In this document: positions 8,827 through 18,453 of the stretch, in pieces
Numbering within the stretch: position 1 is the first letter of the stretch
Layout: every line of letters starts with the position of its first letter
NCBI GenBank assembly: GCA_964422365.1
Contig: CAYRAV010000010.1
Coordinates: 1-64,000, forward strand
Source of the DNA: CAYRAV01 sp964422365
GTDB lineage: Bacteria; Bacillota; Clostridia; Lachnospirales; Lachnospiraceae
Reading direction: 5' to 3'
DNA: 64,000 nt
Position numbers and translations under genes: made by a program
The notes under the pieces: model-generated
Told to the model about the DNA's origin: nothing
Databases searched by the model: none
The model's input: the letters and a program-made list of their open reading frames with translations, nothing else

Positions 8827-8872
8827 AAAAGCAGCAGTCATTAGGGAAAATTCCTATGGCTGGTGCTTTTTA
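8827..8872 (+). terminator. Terminator after the fibronectin-III gene
   Basis: Imperfect hairpin AAAAGCAGCAGTCATTAGG pairing with CCTATGGCTGGTGCTTTT, ending in a short T run about 45 bp after the stop codon. Confidence 0.6.
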
Positions 8873-9224
8873 GTTTGGTAGGAAATAGTATATTTTATGT
8901 AAAAGATTTGCTGCTTTTAAAATGCTCATTGTCAAATTGTAACTATTATAGTTATTGTGAATTTTCAAACATACTATAGCTGCTTATGACCGTTTTCAAA
9001 AATATTTACATCATGTGGAATGAAATATAAAAAGGATGGTTTGTTTTTATATTGTTAATGTCAAATTATTATGATAGAATGAGTAAGAAAGAGAAATTGA
9101 AAGAGAATGGATATTGACTCTAAAAAATAAAAGGATAAAATATTAAATATGTTTTCACACATGTGAACGGTTACCTGAAGTTTCGCAATTACCTATAGTA
9201 CAATTATCTGAAGGGAGAAAAAAG
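8873..9224. other. Gap with one family-1 terminal-repeat remnant
   Basis: No gene seen. AATTTTCAAACATACTATAG near 8956-8976 resembles a decayed right end of the family-1 MITE; no matching left end is close by. Confidence 0.4.
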
Positions 9225-9701
9225 ATGGATCTGACTTTTAAAACAACAAAAGGAAAATTTAATTATAGGGTTGGAGCAATTATAATTAATAACGGAAATG
9301 TCCTTGTTGCAAAGAATACAAATTCCACATATTATTATAGTGTTGGTGGAAGAGTTAAATTTAATGAAACTTGTGAAGAGGCTGTAAAACGTGAGGTTAA
9401 GGAAGAATTGGGCATCTCTCTGGAAATTGACAGACCAGTATTTTTTCACGAACAGTTTTTTGATGAAAGAGATACCCATGAACATTTCCACGAAATATCT
9501 GTTTATTATTTAATGAAGGCTGATAATCAGATTGAGCATATGAATTGTGATTCCTATACAGGGGATGGAAAGAAAGAATTTTTTGTGTGGCTGCCGATAG
9601 AAGAGTTAGAACACTATATTGTATTTCCAAGATTTTTTGCAAAAGAATTAAAGGATATTCCGTTGAATATGAAAAGTATTGTAGATATTCAAGACCGATA
9701 A
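9225..9701 (+). CDS. NUDIX hydrolase
   Basis: 158 residues. The Nudix box is complete: GGRVKFNETCEEA followed by VKREVKEELGI (residues about 41-64), giving the GX5EX7REUXEEXGU pattern that binds divalent metal. The N-terminal strands and the C-terminal WLPIEELEHY are typical of MutT-like housekeeping hydrolases acting on nucleoside diphosphate derivatives. The ATG at 9225 is preceded by GAAGGGAG. Substrate cannot be deduced. Confidence 0.9.
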   Translation: MDLTFKTTKGKFNYRVGAIIINNGNVLVAKNTNSTYYYSVGGRVKFNETCEEAVKREVKEELGISLEIDRPVFFHEQFFDERDTHEHFHEISVYYLMKADNQIEHMNCDSYTGDGKKEFFVWLPIEELEHYIVFPRFFAKELKDIPLNMKSIVDIQDR

Positions 9702-9802
9702 ATCAAAGGTGGATGATTTTATTACAGGAATGAAAAAATGAGAATTGTTTCGCAAATAGAAATTAAGAATGGTTTCTATTATTTTATAGAAAGGGTATTT
9801 CT

Positions 9803-10456
9803 ATGAGAAAATTATTTAATGCCATAAGAAAAGATGATTTTGAAACAGTAAAACAGCTTTTAGAGAAAAAACCAGAATTAATTGCATGTACTGCAAAGCA
9901 GCCACCAAAAAAAGATGATGGACAATCTCCACTGCAGGCAGCATTAAAGACTGGAAGATTTAATATTGTAGAATATCTGTTAGATTTAGGAGCCGATATA
10001 AATTTTATGGAGGATGATACTTGTTGTAATGAGTGGAGAGCACCGGTTATCCATGATGCCATTAATGCGGCTGTTATGAGCAGCAGATGGAATGTAAATT
10101 CAGAAATATATGGTGGATTAAAAGTAAAAAATTTAAAGGAAGAAGCAGACAGGGCATTTAAAATTTTAAAAAGGATTGTTGATTTAGGAGCAGATGTAAA
10201 TGCAAAGGATTCTTACGGAAACTCATGTTTGTGCCGTGCCTGCCTGCAGGCACGGCAAATTTTGCCAAGGTATAATCATGTAGAAGAGAAATTATGTAAA
10301 GATCGAATACTAACAGAAGAATTAATTTTTGATTTATCACGAATCTTTAATTTGCTTTTGGATAATGGTGCAGATATAAACTATGCTGCACCTAATTTTG
10401 GGAAGACACTGAAAGAAATGTATAAGAATGAACCCATTGAACAATTTTTAAAATGA
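9803..10456 (+). CDS. Ankyrin-repeat protein
   Basis: 217 residues, cytosolic, no signal peptide. Ankyrin units are visible at about 1-30 (LFNAIRKDDFETVKQLLEKK), 45-75 (SPLQAALKTGRFNIVEYLLD, then LGADINF), 115-150 (LVDLGADVNAKDSYGNS-like) and 180-217 (LLLDNGADINYAAPNFGKT). Such proteins act as protein-binding scaffolds; partners are unknown. AAAGGG sits 11 bp before the start. The coding region contains an unusually GC-rich perfect hairpin at 10232-10257. Confidence 0.85.
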   Translation: MRKLFNAIRKDDFETVKQLLEKKPELIACTAKQPPKKDDGQSPLQAALKTGRFNIVEYLLDLGADINFMEDDTCCNEWRAPVIHDAINAAVMSSRWNVNSEIYGGLKVKNLKEEADRAFKILKRIVDLGADVNAKDSYGNSCLCRACLQARQILPRYNHVEEKLCKDRILTEELIFDLSRIFNLLLDNGADINYAAPNFGKTLKEMYKNEPIEQFLK

Positions 10457-10591
10457 TATGAGCAGAAATGGAACTGCAAGAATTTCTGCATTACCAAAGG
10501 TATAAAGAGCGGGCTTGCTGCGTGTGGGAATCAATTTGGTATGCCAATGTTGTTAGAAAACAGAAAGAGATTGAAATAAGAGGTGAAAATC

Positions 10592-11167
10592 ATGTACATT
10601 ATCATAGGACTGGGCAACCCGACATCCCAGTATGCTGGTACAAGGCATAATATAGGATTTGATGTCATTACAAAACTATCAGAAAAATATAATATACCAT
10701 TAGACTTTAAAAAACATAAAGCGTTCTGTGGAAAAGGCATAATAGAGGGAGAGAAAGTTATCTTGGCACAGCCGCAGACTTATATGAACTTAAGTGGAGA
10801 AAGTGTAAGGGAGTTAACAGATTACTATAAAGTATCTGAAGAAGAAATCATTGTCATTTATGATGATATCAGTTTAGATGTGGGGCAGCTCCGCATTAGA
10901 GCCAAAGGCAGTGCCGGAGGACATAATGGAATCAAAAGCATCATACAACATTTAGGCAGTGAGCAATTTCCAAGAATTAAAGTAGGAGTAGGCAATAAAC
11001 CAAACAATTGGGACTTAGCAGACTATGTATTGTCAAGATTCCCTGCTGAAGAACAGGAAGCAGTGGAAGAGGGCAGAAACGCGGCAGCAGATGCCTGTGT
11101 AAAAATCATGCAGGAAGGTATTGCTGCTGCCATGAATAGATATAACCAAAAAAAGAAAAAGGATTGA
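10592..11167 (+). CDS. pth: Peptidyl-tRNA hydrolase
   Basis: 191 residues. It releases peptides from prematurely dropped peptidyl-tRNAs in the cytosol. Family signatures: MYIIIGLGNP, TRHNIGFDV with the catalytic His, QTYMNLSGES, and IYDDISLDVGQLRIR followed by KGSAGGHNGIKSI. The ATG at 10592 is chosen over an in-frame GTG at 10583 because AGAGGTGA (10579-10586) is correctly spaced only for the ATG. It is 6 bp upstream of mfd, a conserved Firmicute arrangement, so the pair is one operon. Confidence 0.97.
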   Translation: MYIIIGLGNPTSQYAGTRHNIGFDVITKLSEKYNIPLDFKKHKAFCGKGIIEGEKVILAQPQTYMNLSGESVRELTDYYKVSEEEIIVIYDDISLDVGQLRIRAKGSAGGHNGIKSIIQHLGSEQFPRIKVGVGNKPNNWDLADYVLSRFPAEEQEAVEEGRNAAADACVKIMQEGIAAAMNRYNQKKKKD

Positions 11168-11173
11168 TGTATC

Positions 11174-14100
11174 ATGGAAGCATTTTTAGCACCACTAACA
11201 GAGTTAAAAGAATTCAATGATATGAAGGAAAACATAAAAAAGAAGCATACGCCGGTGCAAGTAACCGGCTGTATTGATTCTCAAAAATCCCATTTTATCT
11301 ATGGTTTGGGAAAAGAATATCCATGCAAAATTATTGTAACCCATAATGATTTGAAAGCAAAGGAATTATTCTGGGAGTATCAATTATATCAAAAGGAAGT
11401 CTATTTGTATCCTGCAAAAGATATCATTTTTTACAGTGCAGATATACATGGAAATGCGATTGTAAAGAGCCGTTTAGAAGTATTAAGCCGTTTTATAGAA
11501 AAAGAGCCAATGACCATTATTACAACCATTGATGCGGGAATGGACAGGGTACTTCCTTTAGAGTATCTAGAACAAAGCGTACTCAGGTTAGAAGAAGCAG
11601 GCACTGTGGATTTATCAAAACTCCAAAAACAGCTCGCATTTTTAGGGTATGAACGGGTAGGACAGGTAGAAGGAACAGGGCAATTTGCTGTTAGAGGAGG
11701 AATTTTAGATATTTATCCTTTGACAAAGGATTGTCCTTATCGTGTAGAGTTATGGGATGATGAGATAGATACTATACGTGCTTTTGATGTAGAAAGCCAG
11801 CGTTCCATTGAAACGGTAAAAGAATTATTGATTTATCCTGCCGCCGAGATTATTTTAAATGAAAATGCAAAAGCCGCAGGTTTGAAAAAAATCAGAATGG
11901 AAGCAAAAAAAGTAGAAGAAACACTTAGAAAAGAAATGAAAACAGAAGAAGCATATCGTTTAAAAACTACAATAGAGGAGTTTTTAGAAAATTTAGATAT
12001 CTATAGCGGCATGGCAGGTGTAGAAAGTTATATTTCTTATTTCTATGAAAATACAGTATCTTTTTTTGATTATTTCAACAAAGAAAATACATTAATTTTC
12101 CTAGATGAACCTGCCAGATTAGAGGAAAAAGGAAAGGCAGTGGAATTAGAATTCAGGGAAAGCATGACACATCGTATGGAGAAAGGATATCTGCTGCCGG
12201 GACAGACAGATATTTTATTTTCGTATGAAGAAATATTTGCAAAACTTCATCAGTTTCCACTTGTATTATTGTCTGCCATTGATTTTAAGGTCAATGCTTT
12301 TAAGGCACAATATAAGGCAGACATTACAGTTCAGGCATTGAATTCCTATCAGAAAAATTTTGATCTATTAACAGAAGATTTAAAAAAATGGAAAAACAAA
12401 GGATATCGAGTTATTTTATTTACAGGTTCAAAAAGCAGGGCAATGCGTTTAAGTGAAGACTTGAGGAATGATTATGAATTAAGTGCATTCTACAACGAAG
12501 ATACAGAGCGGATTATACAAAATGGAGAAATTATGGTGGTTCACGGCAATCTGCACCACGGTTTTGAGTATCCGCTCATTAAACTTGTCATGATCTCGGA
12601 GAGTGATATATTTGGCGAAGAGAAGAAAAAGAAACGGAAGAAGAAATCTTCTTATGAAGGGAAGAAAATCCAAAGTTTTAGCGAACTTACAGTAGGCGAT
12701 TATGTTATTCACGAAAATCATGGGGTGGGGATTTATAAAGGAATCGAAAAAGTCGAAGTGGATAAAGTTACAAAGGATTATATCAAAATAGAATATGCAA
12801 ACAACAGTAATTTATATGTTCTTGCCACTGGTTTAGATGTATTGCAGAAATATGCCGGTTCTGAAGCAAAGAGAGTAAAACTGAATAAATTGAATTCCCT
12901 TGAATGGAAGAAAACAAAAACAAAAGCAAGAGGTGCTGTAAAAGAAATTGCAGAAGAACTGGTGCAGCTTTATGCCAAAAGGCAGGCGGAAAAAGGATAT
13001 GAATATGGTCCCGATACAGTATGGCAGAAGGAATTTGAGGAATTGTTTCCATATGAGGAAACAGACGACCAGTTAAAAGCTATTGAGGCAACAAAAAAGG
13101 ATATGGAAAGTAAGAAAATCATGGATCGTCTGATTTGCGGGGATGTAGGATATGGAAAAACAGAAATTGCCATTCGTGCGGCATTTAAGGCAGTAACAGA
13201 GAATAAGCAGGTTGTATATCTGGTTCCTACAACAATTCTGGCGCAACAGCATTACAATACATTCTCACAGAGAATGAAGGACTTTCCTGTCAGGGTAGAA
13301 TTAATGTCCCGTTTCCGTACCACAAAGCAGCAGAAAGAAACAATACAGGGGCTGAAAAAAGGTTCTGTGGATATTGTGATTGGTACACATCGTCTGTTAT
13401 CAAAAGACGTTGTTTTCAAAGATCTGGGACTTCTGATTGTAGATGAAGAGCAGAGATTTGGTGTCACCCATAAAGAAAAAATCAAGCAGTTAAAGGGAAA
13501 TGTTGATGTGCTTACATTATCAGCGACACCAATTCCAAGAACACTGCATATGAGTCTTGTGGGAATTCGTGATATGAGTGTATTAGAGGAAGCGCCAATA
13601 GACCGTCTGCCGATTCAGACTTTTGTCTTAGAACATAATGAAGAGATTATCAGGGAGGCGATTGTAAGAGAACTTGCAAGAAACGGACAGGTATACTATG
13701 TATACAACAGAGTGGATAGTATAGTAGAAGTGGCAAATATGGTGGCAAAGTTAGTGCCAGAAGCAATGGTATCATTTGCACATGGGCAGATGAGTGCAAG
13801 AGAATTAGAAAAAATTATGTATGAGTTTATCAATGGGGAAATTGATGTGCTTGTGTCCACCACAATTGTAGAAACAGGATTGGATATATCCAATGTAAAC
13901 ACAATGATTATTGATGATGCAGATCGTCTCGGGCTGTCACAGCTTTATCAGTTAAGAGGGCGAGTAGGGCGTTCTAACCGTACTGCTTATGCATTTTTGA
14001 TGTATAAGAGAGATAAGATGTTAAGAGAAGTGGCAGAGAAACGATTACAGGCAATGCGTGAATTTACAGACTTAGGAAGCGGGTTTAAGATTGCCATGCG

Positions 14101-14728
14101 TGATTTGGAAATCCGCGGTGCAGGAAACCTTTTAGGAGCAAAACAGCATGGACACATGGAGGCAGTGGGATATGATCTGTATTGTAAAATGTTAAACGAG
14201 GCAGTAATGAAATTAAAAGGGGAGAAGGTAGCGGACAGTTATGAAACGGTAGTCGATATCGATATTGATGCATTTATCCCTTCCGCATATATAAAAAATG
14301 AGTACCAGAAATTAGAGATGTATAAAAGAATTGCAGAGATTGAGACAAGAGAAGAATTTATTGATATGCAGGATGAACTGACAGACCGTTTTGGTGATAT
14401 GCCACAGCCGGTTGTGAATTTATTGAATATTGCCTTGTTAAAAGCTATGGCACATAAAGCGTACATGGTGCAGGTACAGCATAAAATGAAAGAGGTAAAA
14501 CTAACCCTATATGAAAATGCAGAAATTGATGTAGGAAAAATACAGGGATTTATTGAAAAATATGAAAAAAATCTGGAATTCGTCAAGGATAGGATGCCAT
14601 ATTTTATATTTAGGCTGAAAAAGGAACTTCATGTGAGGAAAGAACCGTTGGTATTTTTTAAAATATTGCAGGACTTGTTAGAAGATATGCAGGAATTAAT
14701 AATACAGCTGCCGGAAGAAGATAAATAA
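11174..14728 (+). CDS. mfd: Transcription-repair coupling factor
   Basis: 1184 residues, full length for the family. Mfd removes stalled RNA polymerase and recruits UvrA. Visible in order: UvrB-like N-terminal domains, CarD-like RNA polymerase interaction domain (about 497-560, VGDYVIHENHGVGIYKG), translocase motor with Walker A GDVGYGKTEIA (about 655), DEEQ box VDEEQRFG (about 755), SATPIPRTLHMS, and QLRGRVGRS motif VI, then the C-terminal TRCF domain. It directly follows pth. No truncation or frameshift is seen. Confidence 0.98.
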   Translation: MEAFLAPLTELKEFNDMKENIKKKHTPVQVTGCIDSQKSHFIYGLGKEYPCKIIVTHNDLKAKELFWEYQLYQKEVYLYPAKDIIFYSADIHGNAIVKSRLEVLSRFIEKEPMTIITTIDAGMDRVLPLEYLEQSVLRLEEAGTVDLSKLQKQLAFLGYERVGQVEGTGQFAVRGGILDIYPLTKDCPYRVELWDDEIDTIRAFDVESQRSIETVKELLIYPAAEIILNENAKAAGLKKIRMEAKKVEETLRKEMKTEEAYRLKTTIEEFLENLDIYSGMAGVESYISYFYENTVSFFDYFNKENTLIFLDEPARLEEKGKAVELEFRESMTHRMEKGYLLPGQTDILFSYEEIFAKLHQFPLVLLSAIDFKVNAFKAQYKADITVQALNSYQKNFDLLTEDLKKWKNKGYRVILFTGSKSRAMRLSEDLRNDYELSAFYNEDTERIIQNGEIMVVHGNLHHGFEYPLIKLVMISESDIFGEEKKKKRKKKSSYEGKKIQSFSELTVGDYVIHENHGVGIYKGIEKVEVDKVTKDYIKIEYANNSNLYVLATGLDVLQKYAGSEAKRVKLNKLNSLEWKKTKTKARGAVKEIAEELVQLYAKRQAEKGYEYGPDTVWQKEFEELFPYEETDDQLKAIEATKKDMESKKIMDRLICGDVGYGKTEIAIRAAFKAVTENKQVVYLVPTTILAQQHYNTFSQRMKDFPVRVELMSRFRTTKQQKETIQGLKKGSVDIVIGTHRLLSKDVVFKDLGLLIVDEEQRFGVTHKEKIKQLKGNVDVLTLSATPIPRTLHMSLVGIRDMSVLEEAPIDRLPIQTFVLEHNEEIIREAIVRELARNGQVYYVYNRVDSIVEVANMVAKLVPEAMVSFAHGQMSARELEKIMYEFINGEIDVLVSTTIVETGLDISNVNTMIIDDADRLGLSQLYQLRGRVGRSNRTAYAFLMYKRDKMLREVAEKRLQAMREFTDLGSGFKIAMRDLEIRGAGNLLGAKQHGHMEAVGYDLYCKMLNEAVMKLKGEKVADSYETVVDIDIDAFIPSAYIKNEYQKLEMYKRIAEIETREEFIDMQDELTDRFGDMPQPVVNLLNIALLKAMAHKAYMVQVQHKMKEVKLTLYENAEIDVGKIQGFIEKYEKNLEFVKDRMPYFIFRLKKELHVRKEPLVFFKILQDLLEDMQELIIQLPEEDK

Positions 14729-14824
14729 CTTATCATAGTATAAATTATGGGATTTGTATAGAGAAAAAAGACTGGAAGAAAAAATAGTGCAGGAGTGAAA
14801 GAAAAATAGAAGAAAGGAAAGTAT

Positions 14825-14892
14825 GCAAGCACACATCTTTCACCCTTTGTGTTTGCGCCTATCAAATACAAACGTTTCTGTGTTTGATAGGC
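14825..14892 (+). other. Two adjacent hairpins before the PrsA-like gene
   Basis: First stem GCAAGCACAC (14825-14834) with GTGTTTGC (14849-14856), imperfect; second stem GCCTATCAAATAC (14857-14869) with GTGTTTGATAGGC (14880-14892), 12 of 13 paired. There is no T run, so this looks more like a structured leader than a terminator. The second stem ends 12 bp before the gene's start codon. Confidence 0.45.
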
Positions 14893-14904
14893 ATGGTGGG
14901 AATT

Positions 14905-15966
14905 ATGGAATTAGATAGAAAAAAATTTATCAGCATGGTACTGGCATTGTTTTTGGCAGGGAGCAGCATCAGCCTGCATACAGGATGCCAAAAACAGAGA
15001 AATCAGCAGAAAGCGGCAAGTGGAACTACAGATTATGAAACGCAGAATATATCTATAGAACAAAATAAGATAAATCTGGATTCTACAGTAATGGCAGTTG
15101 GCGATCAAAAGATATCTTTTCGTGAAGTAATGTTTTATGTATATTATCTGCAAAAACAATATGAAGATGGATTTGGAAAAGGTTTATGGCATTATCAAAT
15201 GGACGAAGATAAAACGGTTGAGGATTATGTGAAGGAGCAGATTGCAAGTGAAATTACGGAAATTAAAATAATCAATGCTGAGGCACAAAAGGCAGGGTAT
15301 ACTTTATCTGCAGAGGAGGGAAATGAAGCTAAGACCAATGTTGCAGATTTTCTAAAAACTGTATCAGAAGAGGAACAGGAAAAATATGGTTTTACACAGG
15401 AGATGATCGAAAATATTTATAAAGAACATACTCTGGCACAGAAGACTTATGATATTGTCTGCGGTCAGGTAAACACTTCGATATCAGACAAAGAAGCAAA
15501 ACAGGTTACAGTACAGGTTTTAACTGTGCTGACACAGGGAGAAGACCGTAATGGAAAAATAATAGATATGGATGATACGGCTAAGAAAACAGCCAAAAAA
15601 CGTGCTAAGAACTTTTTAAAAGAAGGAAAGAAAAGTAATAATTTTGCCTCTTATGCCGAAAGTAATTCAGACTTAAAGCAGGTTGAGTATACTTTTGGCA
15701 AGGACAGCATACCAGAGGATTTTGGAGAGACAGCATTTACACTGAAAACAGGACAATACAGTGAGATAGTAGAAGGTTCAAAGGGATATTATATTATTTA
15801 TTGTGTAAATGATTTTGATAAAGAAAAGACAACAGCAAAAAAGGAAGAAATGATAGAAGCAGAACAGGTAAAATTGTTTCAGGATACATACACAAAGTGG
15901 TCGTCTGATTATGGAATTGTAGTGAGTAAAACTTTAATGAATGAAATTCAAATGGGAATTCATTGA
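14905..15966 (+). CDS. PrsA/SurA-like peptidyl-prolyl isomerase lipoprotein
   Basis: 353 residues from the ATG at 14905 (GGTGGG just upstream). Signal peptide residues 5-25 end in SLHTGC, a loose lipobox, so the protein is probably anchored outside the membrane. The N-terminal helical SurA-like region (about 50-190, VMAVGDQKISFREVMFYVYY) is followed by a parvulin-like segment (about 200-310: VQVLTVLTQ, LKQVEYTFGKDSIPEDFGE, AFTLKTGQYSEIVEGSKGYY) and a Lys/Glu-rich tail. Such foldases assist exported proteins. It follows mfd, as in many Clostridia. Confidence 0.85.
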   Translation: MELDRKKFISMVLALFLAGSSISLHTGCQKQRNQQKAASGTTDYETQNISIEQNKINLDSTVMAVGDQKISFREVMFYVYYLQKQYEDGFGKGLWHYQMDEDKTVEDYVKEQIASEITEIKIINAEAQKAGYTLSAEEGNEAKTNVADFLKTVSEEEQEKYGFTQEMIENIYKEHTLAQKTYDIVCGQVNTSISDKEAKQVTVQVLTVLTQGEDRNGKIIDMDDTAKKTAKKRAKNFLKEGKKSNNFASYAESNSDLKQVEYTFGKDSIPEDFGETAFTLKTGQYSEIVEGSKGYYIIYCVNDFDKEKTTAKKEEMIEAEQVKLFQDTYTKWSSDYGIVVSKTLMNEIQMGIH

Positions 15967-16088
15967 CGATAAGAGAATGTACCTATATAATAAAAGATAT
16001 GGAGCATTTTGGAAAATAGACACACAAGCGGCAAGGTTGTAACACATAGTTGGACAGCCTGAAGACAGCATAAAGGAGTTGGGTGTTG

Positions 16089-18137
16089 ATGAAATGTATT
16101 TTAGTGGTTGATGAGAAAGCAGAAATTTTATCTGCAGCCGAAGCATTGTTAAAAGATTGTTATCATGTGCTTACAACAGATACTATGGGCAATGTGGAAA
16201 AATGCTTTAATCAAAATTTAGTAGATTTAATTTTTATTTCATGTGAAATGATAAAAAATCAAAGTGAAAAGTATGACGAAATGCAACGAAAATGGAATAA
16301 AATCTGTAAAATACCAATAGTAGGCACATTAGATGGATATCATTCGGAATTAGAAAGTGAATGTTTAGAAAAGGGAGTTTTGGATGTTATTGTGAATCCC
16401 TTTCAAAGAACAAGTACTTTAAAACGTCTGGAGCATATTTTTGCTGCAGAGGAGGAAAAAAAATTCCTGCAGGCAGAAGGGATGAAAAAAAGCAAGCAGC
16501 TGGAAACCATGACATTACAGGCAATTATTGCAGTTGCAAATACGATTGATTCAAAAGACAAATGGACAAGAGGCCATTCGCTCAGAGTTGCAAAATATGC
16601 AACAGAGATTGCAAGACGCATGAAATGGACAGATGATGATATTACTGCCATAAATTACATTGCGCTGCTCCATGATGTGGGAAATGTGGGCATACCTGAT
16701 ACGATTCTGAACAAGCAGGGGAAATTATCAGAGGAAGAATACAGGATTATGAAGCAGCATACTACTATTGGTGAGGATATTTTAAGGGATATTAATTCAG
16801 TAAAAGAAGCAGCGCTGTGTGCTAGAAGCCACCACGAATGGTATGATGGAACAGGATATCAGGATGGGAAAAAGGGAGATGAGATTCCCATTGAGGCAAG
16901 AATTATTGCAGTAGCAGAAGCATATGATGCTATGACAACAGACAGAAGTTACAGAAAAAGACTATCAGTGCAGGAAGTCATACAGGAATTAGAACGGGGC
17001 AGGGGAACACAATTTGACCCTGATGTTACAGATATAATGCTTCAAATGATAAAAGATGGTTTTGAGTGTTGTGAGGAGGATCTGCTCTATTTTAAAGATG
17101 GCAGCCTAATAGGAGAAAGCAGTGCACTGATACACAAGATATTATCCGGTTACACAGAAAAAATCAAAAATGCAGTTTATAAAGATCCATTAACAGGTGT
17201 TTGGAACCGTGGTTATACAGAAACAAAAATCAATGAATTTTTGTCTGAGCGAAGAAACAATGGTGTGCTGTTTATGCTTGATATGGATGACTTTAAATCC
17301 ATCAATGATACATATGGACACATTGTTGGAGATGAAATGTTAATAAAGTTTGGTCATACACTGCAGAAGCTTACAAGACAGGATGATATTGTATGCCGGC
17401 TTGGCGGAGACGAGTTTGTTGTGTTTTTAAAAGGAGCATGCAGCCATTCTGCTATTAGTGAAAAAGCAGAACAGATACTGGTCACATTAGAAAATTGTCT
17501 GATTAAGCCAGATACAGGAGACAGTGTATCCGTTTCTATCGGAATTGCAACAGCACCAGCTGATGGCACTGATTTTATAACATTGTATAATAAGGCAGAT
17601 AAGTCCTTATACTTTGTAAAGCAGAATGGAAAAAATTCTTATCACTTCTTCAGCGAAGAGCAGACAGTAGAAGCAAAAGTGTTGAAACACAAAGTAACGC
17701 AGATTGATTTAGATCATTTAAAAGGATTTATTCAGGAAAAAGGTTACAAAAAAGGTGCTTATCAGGTGGAGTATGATGCATTTAAGAAAATATATCGTTT
17801 CATATCCCGTTATATTGCAAGAACAGGGCAGGATGTACAGGTACTGCTGTTTACATTAGTTGATTTTGAAGGGAATCTGCCCAAATTAGAATATTTGATT
17901 CATACAATGGATTATTTGAAAAAATCTGTAATAGAATCAATCCGCCGTGGTGATGTGGAAACAGATTACAGCAGCAGCCAGCTTGTTGTTATTTTAATGA
18001 ATTCATCAGAGGAAGATGGAAAAATGGTTGCCAGCAGAGTTATGGAACAATACAATTCCTATGGACCTTTTGAAAATGTACAGCTTACTTTTGATGTACA
18101 GACCATAACAAGCGGGCCGGCATCAAATGATTGGTAA
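16089..18137 (+). CDS. Pseudo-receiver / HD-GYP / GGDEF cyclic-di-GMP protein
   Basis: 682 residues, soluble. The ATG at 16089 follows AAAGGAG; TTG 16086 and GTG 16083 are alternatives. Domains: receiver-like 1-115, where the usual acceptor Asp is replaced (DLIFISCEM), so phosphorylation is unlikely; HD-GYP about 155-340 with RGHSLRVAKYA, LLHDVGNVGIPD, and HHEWYDGTGYQDG (GYP changed to GYQ); GGDEF about 355-520 with DPLTGVWNR, RLGGDEF and an intact inhibitory site RQDD five residues before it; and a C-terminal region of about 160 residues of unknown function. By family knowledge it could both make and degrade c-di-GMP. A small membrane-protein gene overlaps downstream. Confidence 0.88.
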   Translation: MKCILVVDEKAEILSAAEALLKDCYHVLTTDTMGNVEKCFNQNLVDLIFISCEMIKNQSEKYDEMQRKWNKICKIPIVGTLDGYHSELESECLEKGVLDVIVNPFQRTSTLKRLEHIFAAEEEKKFLQAEGMKKSKQLETMTLQAIIAVANTIDSKDKWTRGHSLRVAKYATEIARRMKWTDDDITAINYIALLHDVGNVGIPDTILNKQGKLSEEEYRIMKQHTTIGEDILRDINSVKEAALCARSHHEWYDGTGYQDGKKGDEIPIEARIIAVAEAYDAMTTDRSYRKRLSVQEVIQELERGRGTQFDPDVTDIMLQMIKDGFECCEEDLLYFKDGSLIGESSALIHKILSGYTEKIKNAVYKDPLTGVWNRGYTETKINEFLSERRNNGVLFMLDMDDFKSINDTYGHIVGDEMLIKFGHTLQKLTRQDDIVCRLGGDEFVVFLKGACSHSAISEKAEQILVTLENCLIKPDTGDSVSVSIGIATAPADGTDFITLYNKADKSLYFVKQNGKNSYHFFSEEQTVEAKVLKHKVTQIDLDHLKGFIQEKGYKKGAYQVEYDAFKKIYRFISRYIARTGQDVQVLLFTLVDFEGNLPKLEYLIHTMDYLKKSVIESIRRGDVETDYSSSQLVVILMNSSEEDGKMVASRVMEQYNSYGPFENVQLTFDVQTITSGPASNDW

Positions 18138-18171
18138 GCGGAAAATATTAGGAAGAAAAGAAGGAAATGCT

Positions 18172-18360
18172 ATGAGTGATGAAAACAAAGAAAAATGGAT
18201 GCAAAGGATTATGGGACTTATCTGTCTGCTTATTATATTCTTTATTGTGTTTGATGCAATGAAAAATAGTAATAATCATACTATGACAGAAGAGGATAAA
18301 CAGATAGAAAAAGTATTAGATGGACAAGTTGTTACAACACCAGAAGCAACAGCAGAATAA
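18172..18360 (+). CDS. Small single-pass membrane protein
   Basis: 62 residues from the ATG at 18172 (AGAAGGA 7 bp upstream). One membrane helix (about residues 12-31, IMGLICLLIIFFIVFDAM) is followed by a polar Asp/Glu/Thr-rich tail. It starts 35 bp after the c-di-GMP gene, so it is probably cotranscribed. No family is recognised. Confidence 0.65.
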   Translation: MSDENKEKWMQRIMGLICLLIIFFIVFDAMKNSNNHTMTEEDKQIEKVLDGQVVTTPEATAE

Positions 18361-18453
18361 TAATGTGGGAATGGCTTGGAGCAATTGTAACATAATATGA
18401 TAGAAATGGAAAATCAAGTAACAAAAAATATAGATAAACTGGAGGAACGCAAT

